Below are positions 1 to 6,284 of a stretch of 8,002 nucleotides of DNA, one piece after another. The notes under the pieces were generated by a model. The model made no database searches. It saw only the letters and a program-made list of their open reading frames with translations, and was not told the DNA's origin. The stretch spans positions 1 through 8,002 of the forward strand of contig CAOKFJ010000067.1 in assembly GCA_948467695.1 (NCBI GenBank), given 5' to 3'. Position 1 is the stretch's first letter; each line of letters starts with the position of its first letter. The position numbers and the translations under genes are program-made. This stretch comes from an uncultured Allobaculum sp. GTDB lineage: Bacteria > Bacillota_I > Bacilli_A > Erysipelotrichales > Erysipelotrichaceae.

Positions 1-624
<624 letters not shown>

Positions 625-1212
625 TTATTCGCTCACTTTAACGAGCGCGGGCCGCAGAATGCGGTCTTTGAGCTTATAGCCTTTTTGAAATACTTCTGTG
701 ACAATACCGGGTTCCACGCCTTCTTTGCTCTCGGTCTGGAGAGCCTGCATGAAGTTGGGATCGAACGGTTTGTTCAGCGCTTCGACTTCCGCAACGCCTT
801 CATTTGTAAGAGCGTTGACGAACTGGTCGCGGATCATTTCAAATCCGCGTACATAGTTTTCGACTTCAGGTTTTTCCGGTTTGGCTTCAAGCGCCCGGTT
901 CATGTTGTCGAGAATCGGAAGCAGCTCGAGCGCTGCGGACTGAAATCTGTATTTTTTCGCCTGATCTGTCTCTCTTTGCAGACGCTTTCGGGTATTGTCC
1001 GTATCAGCGTAGGCGCGAAGCAGGGCGTTTTTGCTTTCGCCGAGCTCCTGCTGAAGAGCTTCAATTTCTTTATTCAATACATCAATTGGATCTTCCTGAA
1101 CATCTTCAAGCTCAGGGTCTGCCGGGACTTCAGCAGCAACTTTCAAATCATCGGTTGGTGTATCGCCGCCATGTGTTTCGAATTCTGGCGGGGTCGACTG
1201 ATTTTTACTCAT
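625..1212 (-). CDS. grpE: Nucleotide exchange factor GrpE
   Basis: GrpE speeds ADP release from DnaK and so resets the Hsp70 cycle; it works as a cytoplasmic homodimer. The 195-residue product has the usual family plan. There is an acidic, low-complexity N-terminus (about 1-45), then a long helical dimerisation region with a run of charged residues around EIEALQQELGESKNALLRAYAD. The conserved ELLPILDNMNRAL motif comes next, and the protein ends in the beta domain signature GYKLKDRILRPALVKVS. An in-frame ATG 39 bases upstream (1251) exists, but the ATG at 1212 is preferred because AAGGAGG lies just before it. That start overlaps the end of hrcA by 8 bases (ATGAGTAA), which suggests translational coupling. 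Length is normal for the family. Confidence 0.97.
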   Translation of the reverse strand: MSKNQSTPPEFETHGGDTPTDDLKVAAEVPADPELEDVQEDPIDVLNKEIEALQQELGESKNALLRAYADTDNTRKRLQRETDQAKKYRFQSAALELLPILDNMNRALEAKPEKPEVENYVRGFEMIRDQFVNALTNEGVAEVEALNKPFDPNFMQALQTESKEGVEPGIVTEVFQKGYKLKDRILRPALVKVSE

Positions 1213-2239
1213 CCTGTCCTCCTTTTTGTCCGGGTCCGAACATGTGTTCAATCTGTTCAGACAGAAAATCCATCAGGGCAATGACTCTCGCATACGGCAT
1301 GCGGTTGGGTCCGATGACCATCAGCTGTCCTTTTTCATCGGCGCCTGAATTGAAGGCAGCCGAGACAATGGAACAGTCGCCGATCTGGATCAGTTTGTTT
1401 CGCGATCCGATCGTCGTGGAGACGTTGCCTTCGCTGCCGGCCCATTCATGGAAGAGGCGCTCGTTTTCGAGAATGCGCATCAGTTCCTCAAGCTTGGGCA
1501 TATCGGCAAATTCCGGCTGTGCCAGCATGTTGGCACGACCATAAACGGTCGAGTTCTGGCTGGCAAATCCCATGACGGCGGAAACAAAAGCTTCGAAAAG
1601 CACTTCGTTTCTTCCGACCGTTGCGGCGAACTCGGGCTGGATGGCTTTGAACTGATCCACAAGACCATCAATCGGCACGCCTTTGAGGCGTTCGTTGAGA
1701 AGGTTTGTGCATGTCTTGAGATCTTCAAGCGATACATTGTCGTCAAAGCTGAACATCCGATGCTCCGTATGTCCGCTGCTCGTAATGACAACGGCGACCG
1801 CCTGTCTTGTGTTGACAGGGATCAAAGAAAGCTGTACAAGAGTCTGCCGGCTCTGCTCCGGTTCGATGACCATACTCGTCAGGTGCGTCATTTCCGCAAG
1901 GATCGAGCAGCTGATGCGGGTAATGTCTTCAAGGGAACCGTGCCGTTTCGAGAACATCTGTCGAAGCAGCGCTTCCGATTTTTCATCGAGAGAAATTTCC
2001 ATCAGGTTTTCCACATAGTAGCGGTAGCCTTTCGAAGATGGAATTCTTCCGCTCGAAAGATGCGTTTTCTCCAGAAGTCCTTCTTTTTCAAGCAAAGCCA
2101 GTTCGTTTCGGATCGTAGCTGATGAGACGGAGAAGTCCAGCAGAGGGATCAGTGTTTTGGAACCCACGGGTTCCGCGGTGCAGGTAAACTGTTCGACAAG
2201 AGCTTTAAAGATCGCGTTCTGTCGTTTTGTCAGGTCCAT
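1205..2239 (-). CDS. hrcA: Heat-inducible transcription repressor HrcA
   Basis: HrcA represses class I heat-shock genes by binding CIRCE operators, and in other Firmicutes needs GroEL for activity. The 344-residue product begins with a winged-helix DNA-binding domain. SKTLIP (27-32) and SSATIRNELALLEKEGLL (39-56) mark the helix-turn-helix, followed by the family signature GRIPSSKGYRYYV (64-76). The rest is the GAF-like ligand and dimer domain; the C-terminal part contains IGDCSIVSAAF and the motif IGPNRMPYARVIALMDFLSE. The ATG at 2239 follows GAGGTGG at 2250-2244; an upstream in-frame start at 2272 lies inside the operator and is unlikely. It is the first gene of the operon. The CIRCE-like sites just upstream imply autoregulation. 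No hemW or lepA, which often precede hrcA in Bacillota, is found here; pgeF diverges instead. Confidence 0.97.
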   Translation of the reverse strand: MDLTKRQNAIFKALVEQFTCTAEPVGSKTLIPLLDFSVSSATIRNELALLEKEGLLEKTHLSSGRIPSSKGYRYYVENLMEISLDEKSEALLRQMFSKRHGSLEDITRISCSILAEMTHLTSMVIEPEQSRQTLVQLSLIPVNTRQAVAVVITSSGHTEHRMFSFDDNVSLEDLKTCTNLLNERLKGVPIDGLVDQFKAIQPEFAATVGRNEVLFEAFVSAVMGFASQNSTVYGRANMLAQPEFADMPKLEELMRILENERLFHEWAGSEGNVSTTIGSRNKLIQIGDCSIVSAAFNSGADEKGQLMVIGPNRMPYARVIALMDFLSEQIEHMFGPGQKGGQDE

Positions 2240-2252
2240 GTTCCCACCTCTT

Positions 2253-2279
2253 TTGGCACTCAATCTGTTCAACTGCTAA
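2253..2279. promoter_or_regulatory. CIRCE-like operator A (degenerate) upstream of hrcA
   Basis: The arms TTGGCACTC (2253-2261) and AACTGCTAA (2271-2279) are separated by exactly 9 bases, as in the known CIRCE element (TTAGCACTC, 9 bases, GAGTGCTAA). They match the consensus at 8 of 9 and 7 of 9 positions. The site covers the predicted transcription start of the operon, where a bound repressor would block initiation. That HrcA binds here is inferred from family knowledge and position. Confidence 0.75.
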
Positions 2280-2280
2280 T

Positions 2281-2308
2281 ATGATAGCACCGACTTTAGC
2301 AGATGCAA
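2281..2308 (-). promoter_or_regulatory. Promoter of the hrcA-grpE-dnaK operon (extended -10)
   Basis: On the minus strand TTGCAT (2308-2303) and TATCAT (2286-2281) are separated by 16 bases. The -10 is preceded by TG plus one base, giving the extended form TGCTATCAT that makes up for a weak -35. Transcription would start near 2274, inside operator A, leaving a leader of about 35 bases before the hrcA ATG. The promoter lies between and partly within the two CIRCE-like sites. Confidence 0.6.
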
Positions 2309-2322
2309 GCTTCAAGTGCTAT
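2296..2322. promoter_or_regulatory. Second, weaker CIRCE-like operator B
   Basis: The arms TTAGCAGAT (2296-2304) and AAGTGCTAT (2314-2322) again have a 9-base spacer. They match CIRCE at 6 of 9 and 7 of 9 positions. The left arm agrees at 8 of 9 positions with the reverse complement of the right arm of operator A (TTAGCAGTT), so this lineage may use a variant half-site. The site spans the proposed -35 of the hrcA promoter. An overlapping, perfect 8-bp inverted repeat, GATAGCAC (2283-2290) with GTGCTATC (2316-2323), shares its right arm. Confidence 0.5.
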
Positions 2323-2333
2323 CTGATGTTATT

Positions 2334-2395
2334 TTGACAGTTCACCTCCCCTTTGCCTACTTAGATGCCTGTTCTCTTTGCGACTTCGCTATACT
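2334..2395 (+). promoter_or_regulatory. Candidate promoter elements for pgeF
   Basis: A perfect -35 hexamer TTGACA occurs at 2334-2339, but about 17-18 bases downstream there is only a poor -10 (TACTTA, 2358-2363). A good -10 hexamer TATACT (2390-2395) lies 6 bases before the ATG at 2402 but has no recognisable -35. If TATACT is used, the transcript would start at or next to the start codon, giving a leaderless mRNA. The sequence does not decide between these. Confidence 0.35.
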
Positions 2396-2401
2396 GATTT
2401 C

Positions 2402-3202
2402 ATGAACAGAAATCATCTTAATTCAGAAGCATTTTCATGCTCTCAGATTCATGGCGGCTATACACTTCAGACGCCCGAAGCGCCTGAAAGCGGCAGTCTT
2501 GCGCTTCATATCTGTACAAATCCAGACGATGTGCTTGCCGCCAGAAAACTGCTCGAAGGCGATACTCTTCCTCTTTCGAGATGGTGCCTTGCCTGGCAGA
2601 AACATACAGGCACCGTTTTGCGCGTAAACAGTTCCGACTGCGGGCGCGGCGCGTTTGCGGCAGATACCTCGATCATGGACTGCGATGGGCTGTACACTAC
2701 CGATCCCGATGTGCTGATCGGCGTCTTTACCGCCGACTGCATCGGCATGCTTGTCTTTGATCCATCCATTCCCATGATCGCCGCCGTTCACTCCGGCTGG
2801 AAAGGCACAGCGCAGGCGATTCTCATTCATCTGCTCGAAGCATTGAAAAAGGATGGACTTCTCCATCCCGAAACACTGCATGTCCGTTTTTCTCCCTCGC
2901 TGATGCCGGATTCCTTTGAAGTCGGTCCCGATGTCGTCGATGCCTTTCATTCGATGGCAAAGACATACGAGCTTGATCTTTCCGGCATGATCAAAAAAGG
3001 AGAAGGCGATCGTTCCTATATCGATCATCAGGCGGTGCAGATGGCCATGCTCGATCTGTATGGCGTGCCTCATGAAAACATTCAGCTGAGTTCAACCGAT
3101 ACAAAGACCACACCGGAATGCTTCTCCTATCGCCGTGATGGCCGAAACTGCGGCGAACATTTCTCATGGATCTATATCGACGGCGCCGGCTCTGCTCTTT
3201 GA
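2402..3202 (+). CDS. pgeF: Purine nucleoside phosphorylase, laccase-domain PgeF/YfiH family
   Basis: Members of this family (also called YlmD, YfiH, DUF152 or 'polyphenol oxidase') phosphorolyse adenosine, inosine and methylthioadenosine and can deaminate adenosine. In E. coli the homologue is tied to peptidoglycan editing. The 266-residue product carries the three conserved metal ligands in family context: His68 in WQKHTG, Cys113 in FTADCIGMLVFDP and His130 in VHSGWKGTAQA. FSPSLMPDSFEVGPDV and the C-terminal CFSYRRDGRNCGEHFSWI motif complete the fold. It is cytoplasmic, with no signal peptide. The ATG at 2402 was chosen because the sequence then starts at a typical family length. A TTG at 2378 in frame would add eight residues, and neither start has a ribosome-binding site, unlike nearly every neighbour. 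It stands alone, divergent from hrcA. Confidence 0.92.
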   Translation: MNRNHLNSEAFSCSQIHGGYTLQTPEAPESGSLALHICTNPDDVLAARKLLEGDTLPLSRWCLAWQKHTGTVLRVNSSDCGRGAFAADTSIMDCDGLYTTDPDVLIGVFTADCIGMLVFDPSIPMIAAVHSGWKGTAQAILIHLLEALKKDGLLHPETLHVRFSPSLMPDSFEVGPDVVDAFHSMAKTYELDLSGMIKKGEGDRSYIDHQAVQMAMLDLYGVPHENIQLSSTDTKTTPECFSYRRDGRNCGEHFSWIYIDGAGSAL

Positions 3203-3236
3203 TCGCTTTTGAAAAATGCAGATCAGACTGCAAAGT

Positions 3237-3281
3237 AAAATCCCCGAAACGCATCTGTTTACCGAACGTCTCGGGGATTTT
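3237..3281. terminator. Bidirectional intrinsic terminator between pgeF and the convergent membrane gene
   Basis: An 11-bp perfect stem, AAAATCCCCGA (3237-3247) with TCGGGGATTTT (3271-3281), is flanked by A and T tracts on both sides, so it can stop transcripts from both strands. It lies 34 bases after the pgeF stop and 19 bases after the stop of the convergent gene ending at 3301. Confidence 0.9.
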
Positions 3282-3300
3282 TCCTTTGAAAGTTGTGAGA

Positions 3301-3765
3301 TCAGGCAAGCGTGCCTTCCTTTTCTTTTCGCCGTATAGCCGCAATAAAAATCAGCGCAATGATGTACATGCTGATAAAAAGTCCCCAGAACCAGTACGTG
3401 AACTGGAAATTTTCTGTATAGGTAAATGCCGATCCCATTTTCCAATAGGAGAACAGCGCAAGCAGCACAATTTCTCCCACGCCGGCAAGCGCCGCCGGAT
3501 TGAGCGCGCCAAGCGATCTTTGCGCCAGTCCGAAATACACGCCCGCAAGCAATGTTCCCAGAACGATATACACCTGAATCTGAGAACAGAAATCATAGAT
3601 CGAGCGGTTTCGGGTAATGATCGCCATCATTTCTTCATTCACTTCGCCCTGCATCTGTATGCGCACCGCCATCGCGTGATTCATCGCAAACATGCTCGCC
3701 GCAAACAGAACCGCCATCAGGCAAAGTATGCCAGCCATGATCTTCTTCCATTGATTGTTTTTCAT
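3301..3765 (-). CDS. Small four-helix membrane protein, unknown function
   Basis: I do not recognise this 154-residue protein. It has about four hydrophobic helices: 9-28, 63-81, 89-108 and 125-144. A polar loop of some 35 residues lies between the first two (VRIQMQGEVNEEMMAIITRNRS), and it ends in a basic tail (RRKEKE). The positive residues at both ends and the even number of helices suggest that both termini are cytoplasmic. No catalytic motif is visible. The ATG at 3765 follows GAAGGA at 3779-3774, an adequate ribosome-binding site. It lies 82 bases downstream of another small four-helix protein in the same orientation and may share its transcript. It ends at the bidirectional terminator 3237-3281. 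The coding call rests on the membrane pattern, the start signal and the terminator rather than on homology. Confidence 0.8.
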   Translation of the reverse strand: MKNNQWKKIMAGILCLMAVLFAASMFAMNHAMAVRIQMQGEVNEEMMAIITRNRSIYDFCSQIQVYIVLGTLLAGVYFGLAQRSLGALNPAALAGVGEIVLLALFSYWKMGSAFTYTENFQFTYWFWGLFISMYIIALIFIAAIRRKEKEGTLA

Positions 3766-3809
3766 ATTGATTTTCCTTCGTAGGTATCTCTGTCAATTCT
3801 TTTTCATCA

Positions 3810-3835
3810 GATGCATGCGTGGCTGCGCATGCATC
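3810..3835. repeat. Perfect 10-bp inverted repeat between the two membrane-protein genes
   Basis: GATGCATGCG (3810-3819) and CGCATGCATC (3826-3835) are exactly complementary around a 6-base loop, TGGCTG. It sits in the 82-base gap between the two minus-strand membrane genes. On the minus strand the stem is followed by an A-rich run and not a U tract, so it is not a standard terminator. It may act as an mRNA stabiliser, a processing site or a protein-binding site. Confidence 0.75.
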
Positions 3836-3847
3836 GCACGCAGTTTC

Positions 3848-4240
3848 TTACCGCTTTGAAGACTGTCTGAACAAAAGCAGGCTGCCCGCATAGATTGCCA
3901 GAATGATAAGCCAGAATCCTGTGCTGCAAAGCATATTGATCGACAGCGCGAAGAACGAGCCGGTTGCCGCCAGCGAGATCAGTCCAGATACAAGCGCCAG
4001 TGCGATTGTAGTGCCTAGACCAATATGACTCCATACCGACCTGCCCGAAACAAGCGCGAATCCGGCACCAAGAAAGACAGGCAGAATCATCAGACAGATC
4101 AAAGCATTCTGCCATACAGAAATCAGGAAGCCCTGTTCCGGTCTGCTCCAGTGCGGCAGCATATAGGCAAATCCGGCTGTCGCCACAATACACACGACAG
4201 AAAGCACTCCCATTGTCCAGATCATTGTTTTCTTCGTCAC
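3848..4240 (-). CDS. Small four-helix membrane protein, unknown function, GTG start
   Basis: The function of this 130-residue protein is not recognised. Four hydrophobic helices are clear: 7-27, 44-64, 73-93 and 105-124. A basic N-terminus (MTKK) and C-terminus (RQSSKR) point to both ends being cytoplasmic. The loop after helix 1 (LPHWSRPEQG) is short and aromatic. The GTG at 4240 is preferred because GGGGAGGAG lies ideally placed at 4255-4247; the first in-frame ATG (4270) lacks such a site and would add ten polar residues. It is the upstream member of a possible two-gene unit with the 154-residue membrane protein ending at 3301. The two products share size range, helix number and termini, though I see no clear sequence identity. 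Transporter-accessory or immunity-type roles are possible but not shown. Confidence 0.78.
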   Translation of the reverse strand: MTKKTMIWTMGVLSVVCIVATAGFAYMLPHWSRPEQGFLISVWQNALICLMILPVFLGAGFALVSGRSVWSHIGLGTTIALALVSGLISLAATGSFFALSINMLCSTGFWLIILAIYAGSLLLFRQSSKR

Positions 4241-4290
4241 AAGTCGCTCCTCCCCTCTCCATGACATCATTGAGATACATATTCATCTAT

Positions 4291-4334
4291 ATTGTACGAC
4301 TTTATTTTACCCCCCCACGCATTGTTTTCTACAA
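4291..4334 (-). promoter_or_regulatory. Candidate promoter region of the membrane-protein pair, with a 7-C tract
   Basis: On the minus strand two -10-like hexamers are present: TACAAT (4296-4291) and TAAAAT (4309-4304). The latter is 19 bases from a weak -35, TTGTAG (4334-4329). A run of seven C (seven G on the transcribed sense strand), 4310-4316, lies in the spacer. The region 4241-4396 holds no gene. Promoter choice is uncertain. Confidence 0.35.
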
Positions 4335-4396
4335 GTATTCGTTTTTAAAAGCGCATAAAGCAAATAACAAAACGAAACAAATCCGCCAAAAGAAAA

Positions 4397-4445
4397 AGGT
4401 TTCTTTTGTGTTGGCATCATCCTGATACACCAAGAAAAGAAACCT
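4397..4445 (-). terminator. Intrinsic terminator of the tetR transcript
   Basis: An 11-bp perfect stem, AGGTTTCTTTT (4445-4435 read on the minus strand pairs with 4407-4397), is followed on the minus strand by TTTTTCTTTT. GTGT (4408-4411) can also pair with ACAC (4427-4430) inside the loop. It terminates minus-strand transcription from tetR and the small ORF after it. Confidence 0.85.
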
Positions 4446-4464
4446 CAATTTAAACGAAATAATT

Positions 4465-4533
4465 TTAATTACATTTGATTTTACTCATAGACCGTTTCAA
4501 GTGCTGCGGATCAGCACAAATCGAACGCTCCAT
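4465..4533 (-). CDS. Possible 22-residue small protein downstream of tetR
   Basis: A short frame, MERSICADPQHLKRSMSKIK followed by CN and a TAA, begins at the ATG at 4533. GAGGAG at 4546-4541 stands 7 bases before the ATG, as good a ribosome-binding site as most genes here have. It lies 47 bases after the tetR stop and 20 bases before the tetR terminator, so it would be on the tetR transcript. The product is basic and has no hydrophobic helix; it contains two cysteines. I know no homologue. The call rests only on the start signal and the position; a chance match is quite possible at this length. Confidence 0.35.
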   Translation of the reverse strand: MERSICADPQHLKRSMSKIKCN

Positions 4534-4580
4534 GGTGATGCTCCTCAAGGTGCGGTTCTGCTTTGCGAATGCATCTTTTT

Positions 4581-5186
4581 TCAGTTTGTTTTCGGTTCAA
4601 AATCCTTCATCCATACCGGACCGTTTAGCGACCGTTTTGACCGGTCCGCACGCTGGACCATCATTTCAAGCGTTCCCTGGCGCAGTTCAAACATACGCTC
4701 AAGACGTTTGACAAGGTCATAGCGCATCCCTTCCTGCAGCCAGCACATAAACACGCCGCCCACTTCCATGCGATACGTCTGCACGATGATTTCCTGATCT
4801 TCTTCGCTCACATCATAGAGATTAAAAATTCTGGTGCCGAAATAGTCGCGGATCAGTTCTTCCACCATGGCATTCAGACGCATATCGAGAATTTCGCGGT
4901 TTTTGGAATAGTAGATATTGCGGTAGAAATCGAGGTTGTCCTGCAGTGCGCGTGCGCACGCCAGAAATCCGCTTGTAAAACTGCCGCCTTCTGCGACAAA
5001 TGCATCATGCACCTGATCTTCGACAATCGAGACGACCAGTCCGGGCAGATCTTCAAAATGATAATAAAACGAGTTGCGGTTGATCTGACAGCTGGCAACG
5101 ATTTCCTTGACGGTGATTTTATCCGCCGGCTTTCCCTGGCAAAGTTCAATAAACGTATTCTGAATATGTTTGCGAGTCTGTTTCAT
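4581..5186 (-). CDS. TetR/AcrR family transcriptional regulator
   Basis: This is a 201-residue repressor-type DNA-binding protein. The N-terminal TetR helix-turn-helix is clear: the first helix is IQNTFIELCQGKP (8-20), then ITVKEIVASCQINRNSFYYHFEDLPGLV (24-51), with RNSFYYHF as recognition helix. The remainder is an all-helical effector and dimer domain of variable sequence; FYRNIYYSKNREIL and the WLQEGM region recall the DhaS-like TetR subgroup, but the ligand cannot be read from this. The ATG at 5186 has AAGGA 8-9 bases upstream. It has its own promoter and sits between two terminators, so it is a single gene apart from a possible 22-codon ORF behind it. TetR proteins often control a divergent neighbour; none is present here, so its target may be itself or elsewhere. 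Confidence 0.93.
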   Translation of the reverse strand: MKQTRKHIQNTFIELCQGKPADKITVKEIVASCQINRNSFYYHFEDLPGLVVSIVEDQVHDAFVAEGGSFTSGFLACARALQDNLDFYRNIYYSKNREILDMRLNAMVEELIRDYFGTRIFNLYDVSEEDQEIIVQTYRMEVGGVFMCWLQEGMRYDLVKRLERMFELRQGTLEMMVQRADRSKRSLNGPVWMKDFEPKTN

Positions 5187-5223
5187 AGCGTATTCCTTTT
5201 AATGCGATGAAGTGCATAACAGG

Positions 5224-5251
5224 AGTGTATCAAAAGACAATCGGAATTCAA
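5224..5251 (-). promoter_or_regulatory. Promoter of tetR (extended -10)
   Basis: On the minus strand TTGAAT (5251-5246), 16 bases, then TACACT (5229-5224) preceded by TG plus one base (TGATACACT). Transcription would begin near 5217. The leader contains the imperfect palindrome ATGC (5202-5205), 8 bases, GCAT (5214-5217), a weak candidate for an autoregulatory operator. Confidence 0.55.
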
Positions 5252-5277
5252 CAACGCCATAAATATGCCCGACTTTC

Positions 5278-5305
5278 TGCGCCTGCGCACTGATCATGCC
5301 GGCAT
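5278..5305. repeat. Cluster of two short palindromes upstream of tetR
   Basis: TGCGC (5278-5282) and GCGCA (5285-5289) flank two bases, and the perfect 10-base palindrome ATGCCGGCAT follows at 5296-5305. They lie just upstream of the tetR -35 and outside any gene. They could be protein-binding sites; a role is not shown. The rest of 5306-5362 shows nothing recognisable. Confidence 0.35.
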
Positions 5306-5362
5306 ATGTTCCATCCGGATTATTTGATCCCTATCCGATGCAAGACTTCACTAAAACGAACA

Positions 5363-5395
5363 AAGACCCGATGCGCCTGCTTTGCATCGGGTCTT
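5363..5395 (-). terminator. Intrinsic terminator of the DUF1643 gene
   Basis: A 12-bp perfect stem, AAGACCCGATGC (5363-5374) with GCATCGGGTCTT (5384-5395), has a 9-base loop. On the minus strand it is followed by TGTTCGTTTT, a broken U tract. It lies 107 bases past the stop codon of the gene ending at 5503. The stretch between (5396-5502) holds no gene I can support. Confidence 0.8.
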
Positions 5396-5502
5396 CATTT
5401 CTATCGAACGGTTCAACTATACCGGACGATATTCATTTTGCTAAATGGAATGCCTGCGTTTCTTTGCCGCGCAAGAAGCATCCAAAGCTGCCTGGAAACA
5501 GA

Positions 5503-6045
5503 TTATGCGTTGCGGTCGAGGTAAGCCTGCATGTCAAAGACATGCCAGTCCTCGCCCGGTTCAAGATAGAGGCAATAGCGGGGATTGCCGTCCGCATCGA
5601 GCGGACCGTAGCTCATCCAGGACATGTTGTATTCGCTCGCAATTCCTGCGATCTGTTCAAGGCATTGCGGGAAGTACGAACGCATATCGTAATGCGTTCC
5701 CCAGGCAGCCCAAACGGAAGCGCCGGGATACATGGAGAACACTTTGGCGATAACCTTGTTGTTCTCTTCAATCAGCGCCGGATCAGCGCTCTCGGCCAGT
5801 TCATCCAGATGTGTCGCGCGCTGCGGATAGAGGCTCAACACAATCCATCCGTTGTATCCATACGCCTTTGCGACATGTTTGACGGTGCCAAGGGTTGGCG
5901 TGGAGCGTTCGGGAGAGCCCGCGCTCGGGTTGATGCTCATGACGATGAGGGGATTGCTGCCTGTTTCGCCGATCACATAACGGGCGGTATCGTCATCATT
6001 TGTCTGGTACAGCATCTGACCAGTTGTATTTTCGTAATTTTCCAT
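5503..6045 (-). CDS. DUF1643 family protein
   Basis: This 180-residue cytoplasmic protein matches the DUF1643 pattern: INPSAGS...STPT (38-51), then GYNGWIVLSLYPQRAT (63-78), and a WAAWG segment (112-116) in the second half. Known members are uncharacterised and are found singly in many bacteria and in phages, so no reaction can be given. The conserved Asn39, Pro40, Ser41 and the YPQRAT block are the likely functional site. The ATG at 6045 was chosen because AAGGAGA stands at 6058-6052; an in-frame ATG at 6108 would add 21 basic residues and has no ribosome-binding site. The gene stands alone, with a terminator behind it and about 316 bases of non-coding DNA before it. Length is typical for the family. 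Confidence 0.88.
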   Translation of the reverse strand: MENYENTTGQMLYQTNDDDTARYVIGETGSNPLIVMSINPSAGSPERSTPTLGTVKHVAKAYGYNGWIVLSLYPQRATHLDELAESADPALIEENNKVIAKVFSMYPGASVWAAWGTHYDMRSYFPQCLEQIAGIASEYNMSWMSYGPLDADGNPRYCLYLEPGEDWHVFDMQAYLDRNA

Positions 6046-6144
6046 GGGAAATCTCCTTGCAGACCTGCCCCTTTTCGGCACGGCAAGTTCTGCGATGTCT
6101 GAAATCACCTTAGCACGAATATCTTTTCATCTTTTTCGATATGC

Positions 6145-6183
6145 TTTATAAATCAGTTTTCACATTCCGATCCCATATCGGAA
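6145..6183 (-). promoter_or_regulatory. Candidate promoter and operator-like palindrome upstream of the DUF1643 gene
   Basis: TATAAA (6150-6145, minus strand) resembles a -10, but no -35 is found at the right distance. Instead a perfect 7-bp inverted repeat, TTCCGAT (6165-6171) with ATCGGAA (6177-6183), covers the -35 position. This could be an activator or repressor site. Transcription from here would leave a leader of about 95 bases. The rest of 6046-6361 holds only the hdeD-like gene's terminator. Confidence 0.3.
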
Positions 6184-6258
6184 ACATATGCGTGTACAAA
6201 GCGGTCTGGTTCTGCGGCGGGTACTCCTGTTTTCATAACAGGGAAAATGCAGAAAAAA

Positions 6259-6284
6259 GCGGAGCGCCGCATGAAACGCTCCGC
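6259..6284 (-). terminator. Intrinsic terminator of the DUF308 membrane gene
   Basis: An 8-bp GC-rich stem, GCGGAGCG (6259-6266) with CGCTCCGC (6277-6284), has a 10-base loop and is followed on the minus strand by TTTTTTCTGC. It lies 77 bases past the stop of the gene ending at 6362. Confidence 0.88.

Noticed and set aside
2435..3073. Open 212-codon minus-strand frame opposite pgeF
   Set aside because: Its product has no domain and is rich in His, Met and Cys as expected of an antisense shadow; pgeF on the other strand is secure.
3799..3840. Thirteen-codon minus-strand ORF made by the 3810-3835 hairpin
   Set aside because: It exists only because of the palindrome and has no ribosome-binding site.
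5396..5502. C-terminal extension of the DUF1643 gene lost by a stop codon
   Set aside because: The frame after the stop stays open for some 30 codons, but the protein already has a usual family length and the following residues match nothing recognisable.
5296..6102. Open 268-codon frame on the plus strand
   Set aside because: It lies antisense to the DUF1643 gene, starts without a ribosome-binding site, runs through a terminator hairpin and has a cysteine and histidine rich composition without motifs. The opposite strand has a family match, a good start and a terminator.
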